64,000 bases of DNA from Paraburkholderia sp. (GTDB taxonomy: Bacteria > Pseudomonadota > Gammaproteobacteria > Burkholderiales > Burkholderiaceae), in assembly GCA_004322045.1 (NCBI GenBank), contig SCRN01000009.1, forward strand, positions 206,209-270,208. The letters are read 5' to 3'. This document shows, one piece after another, positions 43,190 through 52,381 of the stretch. How positions within the stretch are numbered: position 1 is the stretch's first letter; each line of letters starts with the position of its first letter. The notes under the pieces are model-generated. The model was not told the DNA's origin. It ran no database searches and saw only the letters and a program-made list of their open reading frames with translations. A program made the position numbers and the translations under genes.

Positions 43190-43836
43190 ACCAAGCCGCT
43201 GTCGTTGATAACTTGTACGCTGAGTTGGTCTCTGCTTCTAGGAATCCACGTCAACTTGAATCGCTAGAAAAAATTAAGAAGGCATGTGACTATTTGGAAG
43301 AACAGGGACTCCGAGTCACCCTCACAGCCATCGAGCATTACTGCGTGGACCGAGAATGGCGAGGACCTAAAGCTCAATCCATACGAAATTCGAAAGTTTT
43401 ACGCCACTACGTTGAGCTTCGACAGTCTGCTCAAGGTGTGACTTCTTCGCGCGGAACAAGACGCACCGAGCCACTCATCGCTGACGAAACTGTGCGCTCA
43501 TATGTCCGGGTGCTTCAGGAAGAACGCGACCAAGCGGTAGCGGCTCGCGCCCGTATCGAGGCAGGCCTCCGCTCGATTCCCGGCATCCCTGTGGATGAAC
43601 TCATTAGGGTGGGATTTGGAGGTGGCGCATCGTCGATTTCCAAGCCCGCAAACTCCACTTCGTTGCCCGTTGCCGCAAAAGACGCGCTCGAAAAACTTTT
43701 CGACACAAACATCCTCGCAAATTGCGGCCTGCAACTGCACAAGGACCGTATCCGACAAGCTATAACAGGAAATGTGCTTCTCGAGAAACACCACGTCGCC
43801 GCACTCCGCGCGCTGACAGCCCCCGAAGAGAGCTAA
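43186..43836 (+). CDS. gmtX: Gamma-mobile-trio protein GmtX
   Basis: A 216-residue protein with ATG overlapping the gmtZ stop. The N-terminal half is helical and probably DNA-binding (KKACDYLEEQGLRVTLTAIEHYCVDREWRGPKAQSIRNSKVLRHYVELRQSAQ). A middle helix (ETVRSYVRVLQEERDQAVAARARIEAGLRSIPGIPVDELI) may oligomerise. No recombinase residues are present. It resembles the third gene of recombinase trios (TnpC/GmtX type), thought to assist the two recombinases. The gene ends 112 bp before the island border. Confidence 0.82.
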   Translation: MNQAAVVDNLYAELVSASRNPRQLESLEKIKKACDYLEEQGLRVTLTAIEHYCVDREWRGPKAQSIRNSKVLRHYVELRQSAQGVTSSRGTRRTEPLIADETVRSYVRVLQEERDQAVAARARIEAGLRSIPGIPVDELIRVGFGGGASSISKPANSTSLPVAAKDALEKLFDTNILANCGLQLHKDRIRQAITGNVLLEKHHVAALRALTAPEES

Positions 43837-43870
43837 AGCTTTCGTTTGCGCTACAAAGGTCGCACTCGGC

Positions 43871-43888
43871 AATAGTTACGCAACTATT
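43871..43888. repeat. Inverted AATAGTT/AACTATT motif inside the right end
   Basis: AATAGTT-ACGC-AACTATT. The same AACTATT/AATAGTT core ends both terminal inverted repeats, so this is a candidate additional recombinase-binding site about 60 bp inside the border. Confidence 0.5.
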
Positions 43889-43921
43889 ACGAAGCAGCGC
43901 CACAACGGCCCTGTAGGTGCT

Positions 43922-43948
43922 AATAGTTGGTAGTTGAGGTTTTTAACC
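43922..43948. repeat. Right terminal inverted repeat of the island
   Basis: AATAGTTGGTAGTTGAGG then TTTTTAACC. Its reverse complement aligns with the left end at 10041-10070, with a perfect terminal CCAACTATT and GGTTA at the outer edge. It directly abuts GTGGGCTGC, the resumed host gene. Confidence 0.65.
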
Positions 43949-44329
43949 GTGGGCTGCATTCAGGCGCAGACCTGCCACTCCGGGCGCTGCCCAACGGGCG
44001 TGGCGACGCAAGACAGCGTGCGTCAGCGCGCGCTCGTCGTGCCCGACAAATCCGAGCGCGTCTTCAACTTCCATCGCAACACCCTGCATGCGCTGCAAGA
44101 GATCGTGCAAGCCGCCGGGCTCGAGCACCCCTCGCAGTTGCGCGCGCATCATATCGTGCGCCGCGTGTCGTCGCACGAAGTGCAGTTGATGTCGGAATTG
44201 CTCAAATACCTGCAGCCGAACGACCTCGTCAACGGCAACTACCGCTACTCGCTCTACGAAAAATGGTGGCCGCTCGCGAGCAGCGATTCGTTCGCCCCGA
44301 AGGCGCTCGCCCCCATGACGGTGGGCTGA
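43949..44329 (+). pseudogene. FMN-binding glutamate synthase family protein, 3' part
   Basis: The frame reads VGCIQAQTCHSGRCPTGVATQDSVRQRALVVPDKSERVFNFHRNTLHALQEIVQAAGLEHPSQLRAHHIVRRVSSHEVQLMSELLKYLQPNDLVNG... This is the conserved C-terminal end of the family whose first 412 codons are at 8803-10038. The cysteines in GCIQAQTCHSGRCPTGVATQD correspond to the iron-sulfur region of glutamate synthases. No start with a ribosome-binding site is present here except spurious ones, so the fragment is not expected to be translated on its own. Confidence 0.92.
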
Positions 44330-44369
44330 GCGCCGCGGGCCACGGCGCCGGCTCGCGCGGGACGATGCG

Positions 44370-44993
44370 TCAACTCGGAATGGGATCGGGTTGCGTGTCG
44401 ATGAACGATTGCCGTTGCGCCAGCTTGGCGAAGTGTTTGTCCAAATTCGGATATTGCTCACGCCAATCCAAATCGGGCATACGGAAATCGAGGTACCCGA
44501 GCGCGCAGCCGACGGCGACGTCGGCCAACGTATAGTGGTTGTTCGCGCACCACGGCTTGCCGGCGAGCCCTTGCGACATCGCCACGAGCCCCTCGTCGAT
44601 TTTGCGCTGCGGGCGCGCCACCCAGCCTTCGCTGCGTTGGCTTGCCTCCCGCTGGATCCCCTCGAGCCGGATCAGTACGGCCGCGTCCAGCATGCCGTCG
44701 GCGAGCGCTTCCCAGCAGCGCACTTCGACACGCTCTCGGCCCGATTGCGGAATCAGCTTTCCGACCGGCGAAAGCGTATCGACATACTCGCAGATCACGC
44801 GCGAATCGAATACGGCTTCCCCATCTTCCATCACGAGGCACGGCACCTTGCCGATGGGATTGAACGTATGAATGGTCGACTCGGGCGACCAGACATCCTC
44901 GAGCACGAATTGATAGTCGATCTTCTTTTCGGCGAGCACGATCCGCGCCTTCCGGACGAAGGGGCTCGCCAGCGAACCGATTAATTTCATCAT
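44370..44993 (-). CDS. Glutathione S-transferase family protein
   Basis: A 207-residue protein with a thioredoxin-like N-terminal domain (MKLIGSLASPFVRKARIVLAEKKIDYQFVLEDVW ... FNPIGKVPCLVMEDGEAVFDSRVICEYVD) and a helical C-terminal domain (HYTLADVAVGCALGYLDFRMPDLDW). The SPFVRK motif supplies a serine catalytic position, and VPCL/DSRVICEY is the glutathione-binding region. The layout is that of the YibF-like subgroup. Start MMKL at 44993 or MKL at 44990. Probably a cytosolic detoxification or glutathione-dependent reductase enzyme. Confidence 0.9.
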   Translation of the reverse strand: MMKLIGSLASPFVRKARIVLAEKKIDYQFVLEDVWSPESTIHTFNPIGKVPCLVMEDGEAVFDSRVICEYVDTLSPVGKLIPQSGRERVEVRCWEALADGMLDAAVLIRLEGIQREASQRSEGWVARPQRKIDEGLVAMSQGLAGKPWCANNHYTLADVAVGCALGYLDFRMPDLDWREQYPNLDKHFAKLAQRQSFIDTQPDPIPS

Positions 44994-45265
44994 CTGCCTT
45001 TCTCTCATGAAAACACCGGACCGCCCTCGAAACGGCTTTCGCGTCCACCGCGTCGTGCGCGCGGCGCGCTTGCGCTGCGCAGGCCACGGGGGCCTCGCGC
45101 AACGCCAGTCGGGCAGGCCCTCTGAAGTGCGAGAAAGAGTATAACGTCGCCAACGCCCAAAGCGGCATATACCAGCGCCAACATGTCTATTCGGCCGCCG
45201 TCTCGCCGTCTCGCCGCCGCGCGCGCCTGGCCGAGCCGCCGCCAATTGAGCAGTACAATCGCGCC

Positions 45266-46669
45266 ATGAACATGCCGACCGAATTCCCCATCGCCGTCTC
45301 CGTCTACCAAGCGCGGCGCGAGCGCCTGCTCGCGGCCATGCGCGCCGCGGGCGGCGGCGTCGCGCTCGTACCGACGGCGCCCGAAGCGCTGCGCAACCGC
45401 GATACCGACTATCCGTACCGCCACGACAGCTATTTCTATTACCTGAGCGGCTTTACCGAGCCGCAGTCGTTCGTGGTCCTCGATGCCACCGCGCAGGCAG
45501 GCGAGCCGGCCTCGATCCTGTTTTGCCGGACGAAAGACGCCGAACGCGAGACGTGGGAGGGATTCCACTACGGTCCCGAGGCGGCGCGCGAAGCATTCGG
45601 CTTCGACGCCGCGTTTCCGATCGAGGCGCTCGACACGCAGTTGCCGCGCATCTTCGGCGACGCCCCGGCGCTCTTCTACGGCTTCGGCCGCTCGGGCGAA
45701 CTCGACGGCCAAGTGCGGCGCTGGCTCGACGCGGTCCGCGCGCAGAGCCGCAGCGGCATCGTCCCGCCACTGAAGCTCATCGACTTGATGCCGATGCTCG
45801 ACGACATGCGCCTCGTCAAAGAAGAGCACGAACTGGCGATCATGCGCGAGGCCGCGCGCATTTCCGCTCAAGGGCACAGGCGGGCCATGCAGGCATGCCG
45901 TCCGGGCATACGCGAGTACGAGCTCGAGGCCGAGCTGCTCTACACGTTCCGCCGCCATGGCGCCCAAGCGCCGGCGTACGGGTCGATCGTCGCGGCAGGC
46001 GCCAACGCGTGCGTGCTGCACTACCCCGCCGGCAATGCCGTGTTGCGCGATGGCGACCTCGTGCTGATCGACGCCGCCTGCGAACTGGACGGCTATGCCT
46101 CCGACATCACGCGCACGTTCCCGGCGAACGGCCGCTTCTCCGGGCCGCAGCGCGAGCTGTACGACATCGTGCTGGCCGCGCAGCAGGCAGCCATCGGCGC
46201 CACACGCCCCGGCGTCAGCTTCGAAGCGCCGCACGACGCGGCCGTGCGCGTGCTCGCACAAGGGTTGCTCGATACCGGCATCGTCGATCGCAGCAAATTC
46301 TCGACGGTCGACGATGTCGTCGCCGAGCGCGCCTATTCGCGCTTTTACATGCATCGCACGGGCCATTGGATCGGCATGGACGTGCATGACTGCGGCGACT
46401 ACCGCGAGCGCACTGCCCTGCCCGACGCCGAAGGCGCCCTACCCTGGCGGACGTTGCGGGCGTCGATGGCGCTGACGATCGAGCCCGGGCTGTACGTGCG
46501 CGCCGCCGCCGACGTGCCCGAAGCCTATTGGAACATCGGCATCCGCATCGAGGACGACGCGATCGTCACCGAGGACGGCTGCGTGCTGATCACGCGCGAC
46601 GTGCCGGTCGAAGCCGACGCGATCGAAGCGCTCATGCGCGAGGCCGGCCAGGAACCCAGCGCGGTGTGA
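45266..46669 (+). CDS. pepP: Xaa-Pro aminopeptidase (aminopeptidase P)
   Basis: A 467-residue M24 metallopeptidase that removes N-terminal residues preceding proline. The N-terminal aminopeptidase P domain (YQARRERLLAAMRAAGGGVALVPTAPEALRNRDTDYPYRHDSYFYYLSGF) is followed by the pita-bread catalytic domain with metal ligands in LIDAACELDGYASDITRTFPANGRF, HRTGHWIGMDVHDCG and TIEPGLYV and the final GIRIEDD. A TACAAT hexamer 9 bp before the ATG suggests a short leader. It precedes a UbiH-type gene by 3 bp, as in the E. coli pepP-ubiH operon. Confidence 0.95.
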   Translation: MNMPTEFPIAVSVYQARRERLLAAMRAAGGGVALVPTAPEALRNRDTDYPYRHDSYFYYLSGFTEPQSFVVLDATAQAGEPASILFCRTKDAERETWEGFHYGPEAAREAFGFDAAFPIEALDTQLPRIFGDAPALFYGFGRSGELDGQVRRWLDAVRAQSRSGIVPPLKLIDLMPMLDDMRLVKEEHELAIMREAARISAQGHRRAMQACRPGIREYELEAELLYTFRRHGAQAPAYGSIVAAGANACVLHYPAGNAVLRDGDLVLIDAACELDGYASDITRTFPANGRFSGPQRELYDIVLAAQQAAIGATRPGVSFEAPHDAAVRVLAQGLLDTGIVDRSKFSTVDDVVAERAYSRFYMHRTGHWIGMDVHDCGDYRERTALPDAEGALPWRTLRASMALTIEPGLYVRAAADVPEAYWNIGIRIEDDAIVTEDGCVLITRDVPVEADAIEALMREAGQEPSAV

Positions 46670-46672
46670 GCC

Positions 46673-47869
46673 ATGAGCGACGTTCGCCCCTTGCCCAATC
46701 CGCATGAATTCGACGTGACGATCGTCGGCGCGGGGCCCGTCGGCCTCGCGCTGGCAGCCTGGCTCGCGCGGCGAAGCGCGAGTGCGGCGCTTTCTGTTGC
46801 ACTCGTCGACGCGCGCGAGCCCGAGGCAGCCGCAGGCGACCCGCGCGCGATCGCCATTTCAGAAGGCAGCCGCATGCTGCTCGAGCCGTTCGGCGCCTGG
46901 CCGGCTGACGCCAACGCGATCGAGCGCATCCATGTTTCCCAGCGCGGCCGCTTCGGCCGCACGTTGATCGAGCGCACCGAGCACGGCCTGCCGGCGCTCG
47001 GCTACGTGGCGCGCTACGGCTCGATCGTCCATGCCTTGGCGCTCGCCGTGCGCCGCACGCAAACGCATTGGTTCACGCCGTGCCGCGCGTTGCCGCCGCT
47101 GGTGGACGCCGGCGATGAATTCGTGACGCTGCCGATCCAAAGCGCGCACGTGCAGCGAACGCTACGCACGCGCGTGCTGATCAACGCCGAGGGAGGGCTT
47201 TACGGCGAGGCCTCCACCGCCAAGCGCGCTACGCGCGACTACGGCCAAACCGCCATCGTCGGTATCGTCAGCGTATCGGCCCCGCAACCGCACGTGGCGT
47301 GGGAGCGCTTCACGGACGAAGGCCCCATCGCCCTGCTGCCGATGGGCGGCGTGCGGCATGCGGACTACGCGCTCGTCTGGTGCATGGAGCCGGCGCAGGC
47401 GGCGCGCCGCGGCGCGCTATCCGATGCGCAACTGCTGACCGAACTGGGCGCGGCCTTCGGCGAGCGCATGGGCCGCTTCGAATCGATCAAGGGGCGTGCG
47501 GCGTTCCCGCTCGGGCTCGTCGCGGCGCACGCGCTGGTCGAGGGGCGCATGGCTTCTATCGGCAACGCGGCGCAAACGCTGCATCCCGTAGCCGGCCAGG
47601 GGCTCAATTTGGGTCTGCGCGACGCGCACGCCCTTGCCGATGCGCTGGCCCACGCGGGCGCGACGCCTGAAGCGCTGGCCGAATTCGCGCGCCGACGCGC
47701 GCTCGACCGCCGCCTGACGATCGGGGCAACGGACACGCTCGCGCGGCTGTTTACGATCGACTTCGGCCCGCTCGCGGCCTTGCGCGGCATTGCCTTGACC
47801 GCCCTGGAGTGCCTGCCTCCCGCCAAAATGGCGCTCGCGCGGCAGATGATGTTCGGCCAACGGCGCTAG
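46673..47869 (+). CDS. ubiH: UbiH/UbiF-family FAD-dependent hydroxylase
   Basis: A 398-residue flavoprotein monooxygenase of ubiquinone biosynthesis. Motifs are the FAD Rossmann start VTIVGAGPVGLALAAWLARR, the second FAD segment DPRAIAISEGSRMLLEPFGAW, and GNAAQTLHPVAGQGLNLGLRDAHALADAL near the C-terminus. It uses O2 and NAD(P)H to hydroxylate the quinone ring precursor at the inner membrane. It starts 3 bp after pepP. UbiH is favoured by that context, but UbiF/UbiI paralogues are hard to tell apart by sequence alone. Confidence 0.87.
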   Translation: MSDVRPLPNPHEFDVTIVGAGPVGLALAAWLARRSASAALSVALVDAREPEAAAGDPRAIAISEGSRMLLEPFGAWPADANAIERIHVSQRGRFGRTLIERTEHGLPALGYVARYGSIVHALALAVRRTQTHWFTPCRALPPLVDAGDEFVTLPIQSAHVQRTLRTRVLINAEGGLYGEASTAKRATRDYGQTAIVGIVSVSAPQPHVAWERFTDEGPIALLPMGGVRHADYALVWCMEPAQAARRGALSDAQLLTELGAAFGERMGRFESIKGRAAFPLGLVAAHALVEGRMASIGNAAQTLHPVAGQGLNLGLRDAHALADALAHAGATPEALAEFARRRALDRRLTIGATDTLARLFTIDFGPLAALRGIALTALECLPPAKMALARQMMFGQRR

Positions 47870-47991
47870 CCCGGCCATGTCGTTCGTACCGGCCCGGTGC
47901 GCTGCCGGTCCGCGGTTAACGGTAAAATGCACGTTTCCCTGGTCGCCTTCCTGCGCCCGCGCCACCGCCGCGCGGGCAGCCGCTCCTTTCC

Positions 47992-49056
47992 ATGATGCCT
48001 ACGCTCGGCTCGCACACTCTGCGCAACAACCTTTTCGTCGCCCCGATGGCGGGCGTGACGGATCGGCCGTTCCGTCAGCTTTGCAAGCGGCTCGGCGCGG
48101 GCTATGCGGTATCGGAAATGGTCGCGTCCAACGCCCAGTTGTGGAAAAGCGAGAAGACCATGCGCCGCGCGAACCATGCGGGCGAAGTCGAACCGATCGC
48201 CGTGCAAATCGCCGGGGCCGATCCCTCGATGATGGCCGAGGCGGCTCGCTACAACGTTCAAAACGGCGCGCAGATCATCGACATCAACATGGGCTGCCCA
48301 GCCAAGAAGGTGTGTAACGTCGCAGCCGGCTCGGCGCTATTGCAAAACGAGCCGCTCGTCGTGCGCATCGTCGAGGCCGTGGTGAATGCCGTGGGCATCG
48401 GCCCCGACGCCGTGCCCGTCACGCTGAAGATCCGCACGGGTTGGAACCGCGAGAACCGCAATGCGGCGCGCATCGCGCAACTGGCCGAGTCCGCTGGCGT
48501 GTCGATGCTGACGGTCCACGGTCGCACGCGCGCCGATCTCTACCACGGCGAAGCCGAGTACGACACGATCGCGGCCGTCAAAGCGGCCGTGCGCATTCCG
48601 GTCGTCGCGAACGGCGACATCGATTCGCCGCCCAAGGCGCGCGCCGTCCTGGCCGCGACGGGCGCCGACGCGATCATGATCGGCCGGGCGGCCCAAGGAC
48701 GGCCGTGGCTGTTCCGGGAAATCGAGCATTTTCTGACGACGGGCGAGTTGCTGCCGCCGCCGCGCATCGCCGAAATTCGGCAAGTGATGAACGAGCATCT
48801 CGAAGATCACTACGCGTTCTACGGCGAGTTCACGGGCGTGCGCACGGCACGCAAGCACATCGGCTGGTACACTCGCGGCCTTTCCGGCGCCAATGGCTTC
48901 CGGCACCGGATGAACACGCTCGATACCACACGCGACCAGCTCGACGCCGTCAACGCATTTTTCGACGCGCAAGAGGCCCTGTCGGACCGCCTCGTCTACG
49001 TGGACGAAGCTGCCGAACGCGCCGAGCCGAACCGAAACGAACCCTTAGCAGCATGA
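47992..49056 (+). CDS. dusB: tRNA-dihydrouridine synthase B
   Basis: A 354-residue FMN enzyme that reduces uridine in tRNA. The N-terminal TIM barrel has VAPMAGVTDRPFRQLCKRLG, the catalytic-Cys loop INMGCPAKKVCNVAAGSALL, LTVHGRTRADLY and VVANGDIDSP. Then come GADAIMIGRAAQGRPWLFREIE and the helical Dus domain. It is followed by fis with an ATGA overlap, the classic dusB-fis operon. A TAAAAT hexamer at 47921 is a possible -10 box. Confidence 0.95.
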   Translation: MMPTLGSHTLRNNLFVAPMAGVTDRPFRQLCKRLGAGYAVSEMVASNAQLWKSEKTMRRANHAGEVEPIAVQIAGADPSMMAEAARYNVQNGAQIIDINMGCPAKKVCNVAAGSALLQNEPLVVRIVEAVVNAVGIGPDAVPVTLKIRTGWNRENRNAARIAQLAESAGVSMLTVHGRTRADLYHGEAEYDTIAAVKAAVRIPVVANGDIDSPPKARAVLAATGADAIMIGRAAQGRPWLFREIEHFLTTGELLPPPRIAEIRQVMNEHLEDHYAFYGEFTGVRTARKHIGWYTRGLSGANGFRHRMNTLDTTRDQLDAVNAFFDAQEALSDRLVYVDEAAERAEPNRNEPLAA

Positions 49057-49286
49057 GCAAGCACAATATCGAACAATGCGTCCGCGCCAGCCTGGGCATG
49101 TACTTCCAGGATCTCGACGGCGCCAATCCGCACGACGTCTATGACATGGTGATGTCATGCGTCGAGAAACCGATGCTCGAGGTGGTGCTCGAGCGGGCCG
49201 GCGGTAATCAGTCGCTGGCCGCCGATTACCTCGGCATCAACCGCAACACGCTGCGCAAGAAGCTGCAGCAGCATGGGCTGCTGTAA
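49053..49286 (+). CDS. fis: Fis family DNA-binding protein
   Basis: A 77-residue protein whose C-terminus (LEVVLERAGGNQSLAADYLGINRNTLRKKLQQHGLL) is the Fis/NtrC-type HTH. The length is short, as in other betaproteobacteria, where it lacks part of the N-terminal hairpin of E. coli Fis. Its ATG overlaps the dusB stop, so translation is coupled. Expected to be a nucleoid-associated DNA-bending regulator. Confidence 0.93.
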   Translation: MSKHNIEQCVRASLGMYFQDLDGANPHDVYDMVMSCVEKPMLEVVLERAGGNQSLAADYLGINRNTLRKKLQQHGLL

Positions 49287-49325
49287 CGCGCGCCACCTCG
49301 TTCCCTTTCGGCCTTCGTTCTCATC

Positions 49326-50891
49326 ATGATCAAGCAAGCGCTCATTTCCGTCTCCGATAAGTCCGGCATCGTGCAATTCGCTCGTTCGCTGTCGGAGCTC
49401 GGCGTCAAGATTCTGTCCACGGGCGGCACGGCGAAGCTGCTCGCCGACGCCGGCCTTCCGGTCACGGAAGTGGCCGATTACACCGGCTTTCCCGAGATGC
49501 TCGACGGCCGCGTGAAAACGCTCCACCCGAAAGTTCACGGCGGCATCCTCGCGCGCCGCGATCTGCCCGAGCACATGGCCGCGCTCGAAGCGCATTCGAT
49601 TCCGACGATCGATCTGCTCGTCGTGAACCTGTACCCGTTCGTCGCCACCGTATCGAAAGACGAATGCACGCTCGAAGACGCGATCGAGAACATCGATATC
49701 GGCGGCCCGACGATGCTGCGCTCCGCGGCCAAGAACCACCGCGACGTCACGGTCGTCGTCGACCCGGCCGACTACGAGACGGTGCTCTCGGAGATGCGCG
49801 CGAACGGCAACGCCGTCGGCTATGCCACGAATTTCCGTTTGGCGACGAAAGTGTTCGCGCATACGGCGCAATACGACGGCGCGATCACGAACTACCTGAC
49901 GAGCTTGACCGAGACGCTGCAACATTCGTCGCGCGTGGCGTATCCGAACACGTTGAACCTCGCGTTCGAAAAGGTGCAGGACTTGCGATATGGCGAGAAT
50001 CCGCACCAAAGCGCGGCGTTCTATCGCGAGTTGAAGGTGCCCGCCGGCGCGTTGGCCGGTTATCGCCAATTGCAGGGCAAAGAGCTGTCGTACAACAACA
50101 TTGCCGATGCCGATGCAGCGTGGGAATGCGTGAAGACGTTTGACGCGCCCGCTTGCGTCATCATCAAGCACGCGAATCCATGCGGCGTGGCGGTTGCCGC
50201 GAGCCCGGCCGAAGCGTACGCAAAAGCGTTCCAAACGGATCCGACGTCCGCGTTCGGCGGCATCATCGCGTTCAACCGCGAAGTGGACGAAGCGGCGGCT
50301 CAGGCCGTGTCGAAGCAGTTCGTCGAAGTGCTGATCGCACCGTCGCTGAGCGACGGCGCCAAGCAAGTGCTTGCCGCCAAGCAGAACGTGCGCGTGCTCG
50401 AGATTGCGTTGGGCGACGGTCGGAACGCGTTCGACTTCAAGCGTGTCGGCGGCGGCCTGCTCGTGCAGTCGCCCGATGCGAAGAACGTGCTGCCGCGCGA
50501 TTTGCGCGTGGTGACCAAGCGTCATCCGACACCGCAGGAAATGGACGATCTGATGTTCGCCTGGCGTGTCGCCAAATTCGTGAAGTCCAATGCGATCGTG
50601 TTCTGCGGCAAGGGCATGACGCTCGGCGTGGGTGCGGGCCAAATGAGCCGTGTCGATTCGGCGCGAATTGCGAGCATCAAGGCGGAGAACGCGGGGCTTT
50701 CGTTGCAGGGATCTGCCGTGGCGTCCGATGCGTTTTTCCCGTTCCGCGACGGCCTCGACGTCGTCGTCGCCGCGGGTGCGAGTTGCGTCATCCAACCGGG
50801 CGGCTCGGTGCGCGACGACGAAGTGATCGCCGCCGCCGACGAGCACAACATCGCGATGGTGGTGACGGGCGTGCGGCACTTCCGTCATTGA
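49326..50891 (+). CDS. purH: Bifunctional AICAR transformylase/IMP cyclohydrolase
   Basis: A 521-residue enzyme for the last two steps of IMP synthesis. The N-terminal cyclohydrolase (MGS-like) domain has [18 protein letters not shown] and [15 protein letters not shown], then [15 protein letters not shown]. The transformylase domain has [28 protein letters not shown] and [32 protein letters not shown]. Length is normal for the family. A clear intrinsic terminator follows at 50936. Confidence 0.97.
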   Translation: MIKQALISVSDKSGIVQFARSLSELGVKILSTGGTAKLLADAGLPVTEVADYTGFPEMLDGRVKTLHPKVHGGILARRDLPEHMAALEAHSIPTIDLLVVNLYPFVATVSKDECTLEDAIENIDIGGPTMLRSAAKNHRDVTVVVDPADYETVLSEMRANGNAVGYATNFRLATKVFAHTAQYDGAITNYLTSLTETLQHSSRVAYPNTLNLAFEKVQDLRYGENPHQSAAFYRELKVPAGALAGYRQLQGKELSYNNIADADAAWECVKTFDAPACVIIKHANPCGVAVAASPAEAYAKAFQTDPTSAFGGIIAFNREVDEAAAQAVSKQFVEVLIAPSLSDGAKQVLAAKQNVRVLEIALGDGRNAFDFKRVGGGLLVQSPDAKNVLPRDLRVVTKRHPTPQEMDDLMFAWRVAKFVKSNAIVFCGKGMTLGVGAGQMSRVDSARIASIKAENAGLSLQGSAVASDAFFPFRDGLDVVVAAGASCVIQPGGSVRDDEVIAAADEHNIAMVVTGVRHFRH

Positions 50892-50935
50892 CGAGCCGTT
50901 GGCGACGATGCCAACCGGCGCATAGCAGCGCGATG

Positions 50936-50966
50936 AAACCCGGCAACCGAACTGCCGGGTTTTTTT
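50936..50966 (+). terminator. Rho-independent terminator after purH
   Basis: AAACCCGGCA-ACCGAAC-TGCCGGGTTT followed by TTTT: a perfect 10-bp stem with T-run, 45 bp after the purH stop. Confidence 0.9.
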
Positions 50967-51110
50967 CTGCCCGAAACACGTCGTCACCTGCCTCCGTCGG
51001 TCTGATTTTTGGAGGCCGACGCACGACGCGGGATGCAAGTGCGGTAATCAACAACTCACGCAGCAATCGTTTTTTCCGAAGTCGTTGGATTGCCTACTTG
51101 GGAGCCACCC

Positions 51111-52262
51111 GTGTCACGTCCACCTGTTCTTGGCCCGAACGCCTATCTCATCGGCGTTCAGGGCGGTCGCCAGATGCTCGATACGCCCGCGCTGTTGATC
51201 GATCGCGTCGCACTCGAGCGCAATATCGCCAATATGGCCGCAACGGCCGAACGCCATTCGATCGGGCTGCGCCCACACGTGAAAAGCCATAAGTCGGCGC
51301 GCATTGCCCATATGCAAATCGACGCCGGCGCGATCGGCGTGAGCTGCGCCACGTTGGGCGAGGCCGAAGCGATGGTCGAGGCCGGTGTGTCCGGCGTGCT
51401 CGTCACCTCCCCCGTCGTCGGCGCGAATAAGCTGCGCCGGCTCGTTGCGCTCGCGCAGCAGGCCGGACCGCGTCAAGTGATGGTGGTGGTCGACGATCGG
51501 CGCAACGTTGCCGAGCTTGCCGTACTCGCCGCGCGGCTCCCTTTCCCGCTCGACGTACTGATCGATTACCACGCGGGGTACCACCGTACGGGCGTCGTCG
51601 ACGAAAGCGCCGCCCTTGCGCTTGCGCGCGCGATCTGCGAGACGGGCTCGCTCAGGCTTCGCGGTCTGCAAGCTTATGGCGGGCATCTGCAACACATCGA
51701 ACCGCGCGCCGAGCGGGAGAACGCGGCCGCCCAGTTGCGAGATGCGGTCGTCAACCTGCGTTCCGCGCTCGAGGCCGCCGGCACGCCGCTCGAAATCGTG
51801 ACGGGCGTGGGCACCGGTACCCATGAGGCCGATGCAGCGGCGGGCGTTTTCACCGAGATGCAACCTGGTTCGTACGTCTTCATGGATGTCGAATATGAGC
51901 ACGTCCTAAGCGAGCGTTCACGGGTGTCACCGTTTGAGACTGCGCTGTTCGTGCAGAGCACCGTCGTCAGCACACAGGCAAAATCGTGGGTCACCGTCGA
52001 CGCCGGCACGAAAAGCTTTGCCACCGATAGTGTGGCCCCGGTGATCGCACGCGGTGTAGACGGCCCATCCCGGTATGCGTTCTTCGGCGACGAACACGGC
52101 AAGCTCATCGTCGATGCCGAGCATCGGCCTTCGCTTGGCGCGCACGTCGAATTCGTGACACCCCATTGCGATCCCACCGTCAATCTGTACGACCGTTATC
52201 ACGTCGTGGAGGGCGACAGGCTCGTCGATATCTGGCCGATCGAGGCGCGCGGCAGACTTTGA
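51111..52262 (+). CDS. DSD1-family PLP-dependent enzyme (D-serine dehydratase/D-threonine aldolase-like)
   Basis: A 383-residue fold-type III PLP enzyme. The N-terminal alanine-racemase-like barrel starts LDTPALLIDRVALERNIANMA, with the PLP lysine in RPHVKSHKSARIA. VGTGTHEADAA binds the phosphate, and the C-terminal domain holds probable metal ligands in VTPHCDPTVNLYDRYHVV (His and Cys as in eukaryotic-type D-serine dehydratase). It acts on D-hydroxy amino acids; the exact substrate is not predictable. GTG 51111 with GGAG upstream is used. Fragments of this gene recur at 53944 and 54994. Confidence 0.87.
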   Translation: MSRPPVLGPNAYLIGVQGGRQMLDTPALLIDRVALERNIANMAATAERHSIGLRPHVKSHKSARIAHMQIDAGAIGVSCATLGEAEAMVEAGVSGVLVTSPVVGANKLRRLVALAQQAGPRQVMVVVDDRRNVAELAVLAARLPFPLDVLIDYHAGYHRTGVVDESAALALARAICETGSLRLRGLQAYGGHLQHIEPRAERENAAAQLRDAVVNLRSALEAAGTPLEIVTGVGTGTHEADAAAGVFTEMQPGSYVFMDVEYEHVLSERSRVSPFETALFVQSTVVSTQAKSWVTVDAGTKSFATDSVAPVIARGVDGPSRYAFFGDEHGKLIVDAEHRPSLGAHVEFVTPHCDPTVNLYDRYHVVEGDRLVDIWPIEARGRL

Positions 52263-52381
52263 GGGGCGCTTAGCTGACTGCCGCTTGACTGTCTTACCGA
52301 GCGATAGGTGGTCGCAATACCGCATCGCAATGGTGTACGCCGTCGATCGTTGAAGTAATCGGAGATGAGCGCTAGCGGGAG

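Larger units (their letters stand above)
10039..43952. mobile_element. Gamma-Mobile-Trio-type genomic island inserted in a glutamate-synthase-family gene
   Basis: Left junction TTCGCG|GTGGTTATTTACC, right junction TTTTTAACC|GTGGGCTGC; both share GTGG. Removing one copy and everything between (33,910 bp) restores an uninterrupted 538-codon gene, which sets the borders to within four bases. The right end carries the integration genes gmtY-gmtZ-gmtX, and the inner ends carry imperfect inverted repeats. Cargo GC and codon use are visibly lower than in the flanks, and much of the cargo resembles anti-phage genes. The borders are seen directly. The family name comes from recognition of the recombinase trio. 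Confidence 0.92.

Noticed and set aside
10039-43952. Prophage or conjugative element
   Set aside because: No capsid, portal, tail, terminase, relaxase or type IV secretion genes are present; only the recombinase trio at one end.
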